Assembly (NCBI GenBank): GCA_013002265.1
Contig: JABDKK010000186.1
Location: 1-16,766, forward strand
Source: Candidatus Nitrosopumilus sp.
GTDB lineage: Archaea > Thermoproteota > Nitrososphaeria > Nitrososphaerales > Nitrosopumilaceae
Reading direction: 5' to 3'
Length of the DNA stretch: 16,766 nt
Part shown: positions 13,129 through 16,766 of the stretch, piece by piece
Position numbering within the stretch: the stretch's first letter is position 1
Layout: every line of letters begins with the position of its first letter
Notes under the pieces: model-generated
The model's input: only the letters and a program-made list of their open reading frames with translations
Databases searched by the model: none
What the model was told of the DNA's origin: nothing
Program-made: the position numbers and the translations under genes

Positions 13129-13229
13129 CTGTACAAATAACTGACATACAGTATTGACGAGACGACAACTGAAATTCCAACAATTATTGCCCCTTCTCTT
13201 TTTGAAAAGACACTTGCTCTAAAACTCAT
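13125..13229 (-). CDS. small single-helix membrane protein (34 residues)
   Basis: The ATG at 13229 opens MSFRASVFSKREGAIIVGIS and continues with VVVSSILYVSYLYR to TAA. A basic N-terminus plus one membrane helix (about residues 13-31) and a Tyr/Arg end form a consistent tiny membrane protein. CCTTAAA on the minus strand at about 13250-13256 lies 24 bases upstream, suggesting a leaderless mRNA. No partner is obvious. Real gene status is likely from composition, start and promoter together. Confidence 0.55.
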   Translation of the reverse strand: MSFRASVFSKREGAIIVGISVVVSSILYVSYLYR

Positions 13230-13393
13230 GCTATACAAGAATTACAAGCTTTAAGGTATTATAGCACTTTTGCACTTTTTCCAAAGTAGGCCTAGTGTAT
13301 TTATCGAAAATGGTCAGATCAGAGACTGTATGAACAAACCATGATACTTTTTCCCTCTAAATTCTTTTTGTAATTTTCTAAACCATGTTCTAA

Positions 13394-13432
13394 CTGAACT
13401 GACTAAGCTACGAAAAGAGTTTAGAATCCTAT
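13394..13432. repeat. diverged direct repeat, copy 2 of 2
   Basis: This copy reads CTGAACTGACTAAGCTACGA followed by AAAGAGTTTAGAATCCTAT and matches 13088-13128. It sits 30 bases downstream of the stop of the His-rich membrane protein gene (minus strand). Both copies therefore lie at the 3' end of minus-strand genes. Confidence 0.6.
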
Positions 13433-13461
13433 AACAAATCCAGACTTGGCAAATCAAATAG

Positions 13462-14175
13462 CTATACCAAAAAATCCTTTCCGGGAACCAGCTTGTTCCT
13501 TTCTGGAACATCATAAATCTCAAGTGATTCTAAGTATTGCAGCTGCTCAGGAATTTCTTTCAAATCACCAAATGATACCAAAATCCTGTCATTGTGTTTT
13601 ATCTCGTATGATGAAATCTCTGTATAGTATTTTCCATTAATCAAAAATGCTATGGACTTTTCTGAATCAGCACAGAGTAACTCACTAGATAAATATCCCA
13701 AGCCAATGCACTCATGAGTAATCTCCATTCCAATTGATGAAAACAGCATATCTAATGGAACATTAACTGCATGCTTGTGAATCAAATACGGATTGTGATT
13801 CTCAAAGTGAATGTACTTGCTTTTCAGCTGAAAATCAGGCAGACCAAAGTTTAGCTGCACTCCATCTACAAATACTGCTATTGCTGCATGTGCATGATCA
13901 CTTCCAAATCCTCCAACCCCATACTGGATTACCATCTTTTGTTCAGCAGTCAGTGGTAGTGTATTGCCTAAAATCTCTGAATCAATCTGATCTTGATTGA
14001 TAAAATAGTATGAAAAAAATCCTGCCGATACTAGTACAAAGGCAACTGCAGCTATTCCTAGGGTTCTGGTTTTTGGTTTTACTGGAACTTCATAGTATCC
14101 CAAATTGCTATCCTCAATTCTTCCAGGCAAATTGCTATCCGAATTATCAGAAGGCAGAGTCTTGTCTGACAACAA
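13462..14175 (-). CDS. membrane-anchored His-rich protein of unknown function
   Basis: The product has 237 residues. A hydrophilic N-terminus is followed by a single membrane segment at about 40-58 (LGIAAVAFVLVSAGFFSYYF). The outer domain has conserved-looking histidines: GSDHAHAAIAVFVDG (His94, His96), KYIHFENHNPYLIHKHAVNV (His123, 127, 133, 135), and THECIG with His154, Cys156 and later Cys168. The HxH and HKH clusters suggest metal binding. I associate this domain with thaumarchaeal membrane proteins of unknown role; I cannot name a family. The start is TTG (14175 or 14172): no in-frame ATG exists upstream, and GTATAAAA on the plus strand at 14195-14202 gives a TATA box about 24 bases before 14175. 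Confidence 0.7.
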   Translation of the reverse strand: MLSDKTLPSDNSDSNLPGRIEDSNLGYYEVPVKPKTRTLGIAAVAFVLVSAGFFSYYFINQDQIDSEILGNTLPLTAEQKMVIQYGVGGFGSDHAHAAIAVFVDGVQLNFGLPDFQLKSKYIHFENHNPYLIHKHAVNVPLDMLFSSIGMEITHECIGLGYLSSELLCADSEKSIAFLINGKYYTEISSYEIKHNDRILVSFGDLKEIPEQLQYLESLEIYDVPERNKLVPGKDFLV

Positions 14176-14300
14176 TCCTAATAGCCATTCTTTTGTATAA
14201 AATTCCAGTGTCTAATTTAGTCTACATGCAGGCTAGAATCTAATTTTATTGAACAAAAGTTAGATGATAGATTCATATATTTACAGATCCGCGCTGTAAA

Positions 14301-14435
14301 ATGAACTTATTCAAAAAGAAATCAGCAGAACCCTCACTTGTTTGCAGAATATGCAAAATGGAGTTCAGTGATCCTGAAAGAACAATGAGACACATGGTAA
14401 AGGCACATTCAAAACCACAAAAGGCCAAAAAATAG
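14301..14435 (+). CDS. single-finger C2H2 zinc-finger protein (44 residues)
   Basis: The ATG at 14301 opens MNLFKKKSAEPSLVCRICKM, with one classical finger C-x2-C-x12-H-x4-H (Cys15, Cys18, His31, His36) and a Lys-rich tail (SKPQKAKK). It is probably a small nucleic-acid-binding protein. CATATATTT at 14273-14281 lies about 24 bases upstream, so the mRNA is likely leaderless. It is divergent from the His-rich membrane protein gene and convergent with the coiled-coil gene 38 bases further on. Confidence 0.85.
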   Translation: MNLFKKKSAEPSLVCRICKMEFSDPERTMRHMVKAHSKPQKAKK

Positions 14436-14473
14436 TAACTGAATCAATTCAAAATTTGATGAATTAGACGAAT

Positions 14474-14692
14474 CTAATCTTCTAATTCCTTGATTATCAA
14501 TTCACGCTTTTTGTTCAAATTCTCCAAATTCTTCTCTAATCTTCTTAGTGTTTCATTGTTGGAATCATCATCTGATTTACTATCCCTTAGTTCTTTAATC
14601 ACTGATTCTTTGTGCTGTTCTAGTTTTTTGATTCTGTTCTCTGTATCCTCCAAGGCCTGCCTTAGTGCTTGAATGTCTTTTTCAAACTCCAA
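14474..14692 (-). CDS. small coiled-coil protein (72 residues)
   Basis: The protein reads MEFEKDIQALRQALEDTENR, then two heptad-rich helices (KKLEQHKESVIKELRD and NETLRRLEKNLENLNKK) separated by an Asp/Ser-rich turn (SKSDDDSNN), ending LIIKELED. It is probably an antiparallel helical hairpin. There are no Cys residues and no membrane segment. The start is TTG at 14692; a CTTAAG-type box lies about 30 bases upstream. A truncated copy of its 3' end lies at 12569-12658. The function is unknown; prefoldin-like or generic coiled-coil binding proteins are possibilities without support. Confidence 0.65.
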   Translation of the reverse strand: MEFEKDIQALRQALEDTENRIKKLEQHKESVIKELRDSKSDDDSNNETLRRLEKNLENLNKKRELIIKELED

Positions 14693-14733
14693 AATTCAAC
14701 TAGTCTGTAATTCTGATGGCCTTAAGAATTTCT

Positions 14734-15267
14734 TTACTTCTCTGATTCACAGCCGTGTTTTACTGCCCATGAATGCGTAGAAAATTCACTTTGATCACAA
14801 AATGCTGAATACAGATCTCCTAGTCCTGAATCAAGTAACTCTTGGTTTACATTCAAATCATCACAATAAATCACTCCTAGCATTCTACCATATTTGTCTT
14901 CAAGCTGATCATCGTCCTGATCAACTATTGCTGTAGAGCCCACTGGACAAACCTGCTCAACAAAGCTTCTCGATTTTCCACCATCATATTTTATTGGAGG
15001 TGCATCAACTAGTGCAAATCTGATTGACTGACCATCTACCTTGATAGTGTCCCCATCAATTACTTCAGTTACTATTCCACTAAAACATAGGGCATCACCG
15101 GAGCACAATCCAGAACCTTGTGTTGTCACTTTAGTGTCCTCAGATGGTGCAACTCCTATCATCTCTGTTTCATGCTCTTGCAAAGTATCTGCAGGTAGTG
15201 CTGCAAAGACTGCAATAGCTCCTATAATTCCTGCAATGATAATTCCAATAATTATGACATAGTTCAT
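14734..15267 (-). CDS. secreted thermonuclease-like (SNase fold) protein
   Basis: The product has 177 residues. Residues 4-22 are a signal anchor or signal peptide (YVIIIGIIIAGIIGAIAVFA). From residue 62 the staphylococcal-nuclease fold is evident: VTEVIDGDTIKVDGQSIRFA (Asp73 and Arg83 match SNase Asp21 and Arg35), LVDAPP (Asp88 matches Asp40), EDKYGRMLGVIYC (Arg128 matches Arg87), then NQELLDSGLGDLYS. The position of the general-base Glu43 is Pro91 here, so nuclease activity is doubtful unless another acid replaces it. Several cysteines (55, 61, 107, 135, 157, 173) suggest disulfides outside the membrane. The ATG at 15267 has a TTTAGATAA-type box about 25 bases upstream. Confidence 0.85.
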   Translation of the reverse strand: MNYVIIIGIIIAGIIGAIAVFAALPADTLQEHETEMIGVAPSEDTKVTTQGSGLCSGDALCFSGIVTEVIDGDTIKVDGQSIRFALVDAPPIKYDGGKSRSFVEQVCPVGSTAIVDQDDDQLEDKYGRMLGVIYCDDLNVNQELLDSGLGDLYSAFCDQSEFSTHSWAVKHGCESEK

Positions 15268-15307
15268 TATTTTTTTTAAAAATTATCTAAACTTAAGACT
15301 TTAGAAT

Positions 15308-15442
15308 CTAGTACTTTGGGGCTTTTCGCTTTTTCTTTAGCTGCTGATCCTTTTTGTATTTTTTTATTCGCTGCGCTTGCCTTGCTTTCTTTTCTCCTTT
15401 TTGCAGCCTACCGTCTTTTTTCTTTTGTTTCTTTTCAGCCAT
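15308..15442 (-). CDS. very Lys-rich small protein (44 residues)
   Basis: The ATG at 15442 opens MAEKKQKKKDGRLQKGEKKA and ends KKKRKAPKY. About half of the residues are Lys or Arg, with Gln and almost no hydrophobics, as in RNA- or ribosome-associated tails. It begins one base after the stop of the Cys-cluster gene (TAG, T, ATG), so it is co-transcribed and probably translationally coupled with it. A nucleic-acid-binding role is inferred from charge only. Confidence 0.65.
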   Translation of the reverse strand: MAEKKQKKKDGRLQKGEKKARQAQRIKKYKKDQQLKKKRKAPKY

Positions 15443-15443
15443 A

Positions 15444-16025
15444 CTATTTCTTGTTATTAGTTGGTATTGATGGCTCTGAAAATTCTTGCGCTACTCTATC
15501 TAACATAAATTTCAAAAATTCAGCTAGTGGCTTTTTACTATCTGTTCCATTCCACTCTGCTACTAATTTATCATAAAACACCCATTCGTCTTCATCTTTT
15601 TTGAGATGAGCCCTCATCATAGCCTCAAATTCTCCGGTATTCCACTCTACAGGGCACATCTTGCTATCCATCTGGATTAACTTACCATCCTCCATTTGAA
15701 ATGGATATGATTTGCAAACACTTGGCTTGATATCATTAACTGTGCATCTAAAGACGTATTTTGATTCTTCTAAAAACATGCAAGCGCCATCTTTTTGTTT
15801 TAGGGCAAGATCAACTAGTCCCTCTTGTATCTTTATTCCAAGATCATAATCCTTTGCACCAATTATGTCAAGAAATTTCTGTGGTGACATCCCCAATCCA
15901 ACTGAGAGCCGATACACATCATGTGCATTGACAAATATCACATATTCTTTGCAGCAGTTTGTATGACAAGTATTGCAGGGAAACTCCCCCATCTTGGAAT
16001 CCTCTGGGATTGCTTTTAGGGTCAT
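15444..16025 (-). CDS. YkgJ-family Cys-cluster protein
   Basis: The product has 193 residues. The N-terminal CNTCHTNCC (Cys17, 20, 24, 25) followed by a conserved aliphatic strand, and the second half GACMFLEES (Cys82), RCTVNDIKPSVCKSYPF (Cys94, Cys104) and CPVEW (Cys124), are the YkgJ/CxxCxxCC pattern. This family binds zinc or an iron-sulfur cluster; its role is unknown. The protein appears cytosolic. The ATG at 16025 has a CTTTATACC box on the minus strand at 16047-16055, about 26 bases upstream, so it is probably leaderless. The Lys-rich small gene follows after one base. Confidence 0.88.
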   Translation of the reverse strand: MTLKAIPEDSKMGEFPCNTCHTNCCKEYVIFVNAHDVYRLSVGLGMSPQKFLDIIGAKDYDLGIKIQEGLVDLALKQKDGACMFLEESKYVFRCTVNDIKPSVCKSYPFQMEDGKLIQMDSKMCPVEWNTGEFEAMMRAHLKKDEDEWVFYDKLVAEWNGTDSKKPLAEFLKFMLDRVAQEFSEPSIPTNNKK

Positions 16026-16070
16026 TTCTACTTTACTGCATTTTAGGTATAAAGTTGTGTCTGGATTTTT

Positions 16071-16211
16071 TTACAGTCCTTCTTCATTTACATCAGGTTC
16101 GGCATTGACTTTCTCAAAAGACATGTCTTTTTTCTGACAAGACTCGCATTTCTCCATTATGCCAAACTGATTCTTGTATTTTCCCTTTCCATCGCACCTA
16201 AAGCAAACCAT
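16071..16211 (-). CDS. small zinc-ribbon-like protein (46 residues)
   Basis: The ATG at 16211 opens MVCFRCDGKGKYKNQFGIME, then KCESCQKKDM and an acidic tail to TAA. Four cysteines at 3, 6, 22 and 25 (C-x2-C-x15-C-x2-C) and the CFRCDGKGKY stretch resemble one half of the DnaJ-type Cys-rich zinc domain (CxxCxGxG). It is likely a zinc-binding adaptor. A TGCTATAG box on the minus strand lies 25-32 bases upstream. It is the gene before the YkgJ-type gene on the same strand, 45 bases apart, but that gene has its own promoter. Confidence 0.65.
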   Translation of the reverse strand: MVCFRCDGKGKYKNQFGIMEKCESCQKKDMSFEKVNAEPDVNEEGL

Positions 16212-16252
16212 GAATTATGATTATACAAACTAGACTATAGCATTTTTGGAGT

Positions 16253-16336
16253 TCAGGGAAAATGTATTCCCATCAAAATTAAAAAACTCACAAGCAAGGC
16301 AAGTGCAATTCCTCGAATTAATAATGATCGTAGCAT
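16253..16336 (-). CDS. possible 27-residue single-helix membrane protein
   Basis: The ATG at 16336 opens MLRSLLIRGIALALLVSFLI and ends with LMGIHFP at TGA. It has two Arg ahead of one membrane helix. A TATATC box on the minus strand at 16361-16366 is placed about 25-28 bases upstream. It is followed 41 bases later by the zinc-ribbon-like gene on the same strand. It resembles the other tiny membrane proteins of this window; no homolog could be checked. Confidence 0.45.
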   Translation of the reverse strand: MLRSLLIRGIALALLVSFLILMGIHFP

Positions 16337-16409
16337 TTCAACCTATTGCATTTTGTACTAGATATACTTGCAGAAAGTTTATTTTTCAACTCTATCTCAA
16401 TCATACAAT

Positions 16410-16763
16410 TTGAAAAAGCCAAGATATGATCTTGAAAAGATTACAAAGATGCACTACAAGCAGATGGAAAAGATTGCAAAGTACAGAAATGAAGACATCA
16501 ACAAACTATACGAGATTGCAACTGGATGGTTCATCCAGCGAGAAGAAGACAAGCGACTCTATGAAAAGTTCGGCCAAAAGTTTGGATTTGAGATTCACAA
16601 GAGATGCTGCCCAAAGCCCTCAAAGTATGCCATCAAAAAAACAGATTCAGAACTTAATTGGCTAGTATGCAAGGATCACTATGAGGATGATTTTTTCAAA
16701 AACAATGCAGAGAAAACAGAAACAATCGATGATTATGAGAAATATCTAAGCTACTCTCCTTAG
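16410..16763 (+). CDS. unrecognised cytosolic protein (117 residues)
   Basis: From the TTG at 16410 the protein begins MKKPRYDLEKITKMHYKQME. It is helical and charged (KYRNEDINKLYEIATGWFIQ), then has FEIHKRCCPKPSKY and LVCKDHYEDDF, where three cysteines and two histidines might bind a metal. The end is acidic (DDYEKYLSYSP), and the stop at 16761 is inside the window, so the gene is complete. The frame is open back to a TTG at 16368, but TTTATTTTT at 16378-16386 sits about 28 bases before 16410 and supports the later start; an ATG at 16449 is a further alternative. No known family is recognised. Confidence 0.65.
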   Translation: MKKPRYDLEKITKMHYKQMEKIAKYRNEDINKLYEIATGWFIQREEDKRLYEKFGQKFGFEIHKRCCPKPSKYAIKKTDSELNWLVCKDHYEDDFFKNNAEKTETIDDYEKYLSYSP

Positions 16764-16766
16764 GGG

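Noticed and set aside
13314..13523. 69-residue minus-strand frame
   Set aside because: It covers intergenic repeats and the end of the His-rich membrane protein gene in another frame; Trp/Phe/Arg-rich and not protein-like.
1..16766. CRISPR array, transposon or prophage
   Set aside because: No regularly spaced repeats, transposase, integrase or terminal inverted repeats were found; the only tandem repeats are inside the DM13 gene.

Overview
The window looks like chromosome from an AT-rich ammonia-oxidising archaeon of the Thaumarchaeota/Nitrososphaerota, probably Nitrosopumilus- or Nitrosarchaeum-like. This is inferred from gene families (small C2H2 zinc-finger proteins, a ribbon-helix-helix protein, family-5 uracil-DNA glycosylase, DM13, LEA14-like, a thermonuclease-like secreted protein, a sorbosone-dehydrogenase-like protein with Trp-rich C-terminal repeats) and from archaeal gene starts. 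Many genes have a TATA-like box about 23-28 bases before the start codon and no Shine-Dalgarno sequence, so they are probably leaderless. TTG and GTG starts are common. I see no rRNA, tRNA, CRISPR array, transposase or integrase.

Layout. 1-1042: the 5' part of a prohibitin-like gene (-), a membrane-anchored winged-helix protein (+) and a very small Cys-rich protein (-). 1077-5150: a thiamine-diphosphate enzyme of the acetolactate synthase type (+), a LEA14-like membrane protein (-), a DM13 protein (-) and a DedA-family membrane protein (+). 5151-6757: a promoter plus long hairpin that may be a small RNA, a DUF72 gene (-), and about 700 bases rich in inverted repeats with at most one doubtful small gene. 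6758-8366: a small ribbon-helix-helix regulator (+) convergent with a secreted sugar-dehydrogenase-like protein (-). 8367-9857: a 480-base stretch with short coding remnants, then a family-5 uracil-DNA glycosylase (-) with two tiny genes ahead of it. 9858-12293: a small membrane protein, a large secreted acidic protein built from four Cys-pair modules, and a frameshifted helix-turn-helix gene with atypical codon use. 12294-16766: a chain of small genes (two C2H2 zinc fingers, coiled coil, zinc-ribbon-like, Lys-rich and tiny membrane proteins) mixed with a His-rich membrane protein, a thermonuclease-like protein, a Cys-cluster (YkgJ-type) protein and an unrecognised protein at the right end.

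No large pathway or defence island is visible. Most genes are single transcription units, often divergent or convergent with only a few bases between them. Likely co-transcribed sets are the two tiny genes plus the glycosylase (9777-8847) and the Cys-cluster gene plus a Lys-rich small protein (16025-15308). The theme of the window is envelope or secreted proteins mixed with many 25-80-residue proteins, at least nine of which are shorter than 60 residues. The best candidates for undescribed biology are the Cys-rich 35-residue protein at 935-1042, the promoter-hairpin at 5165-5246, the interleaved inverted repeats at 6092-6210, and the 64-residue Cys-pair modules of the acidic secreted protein.
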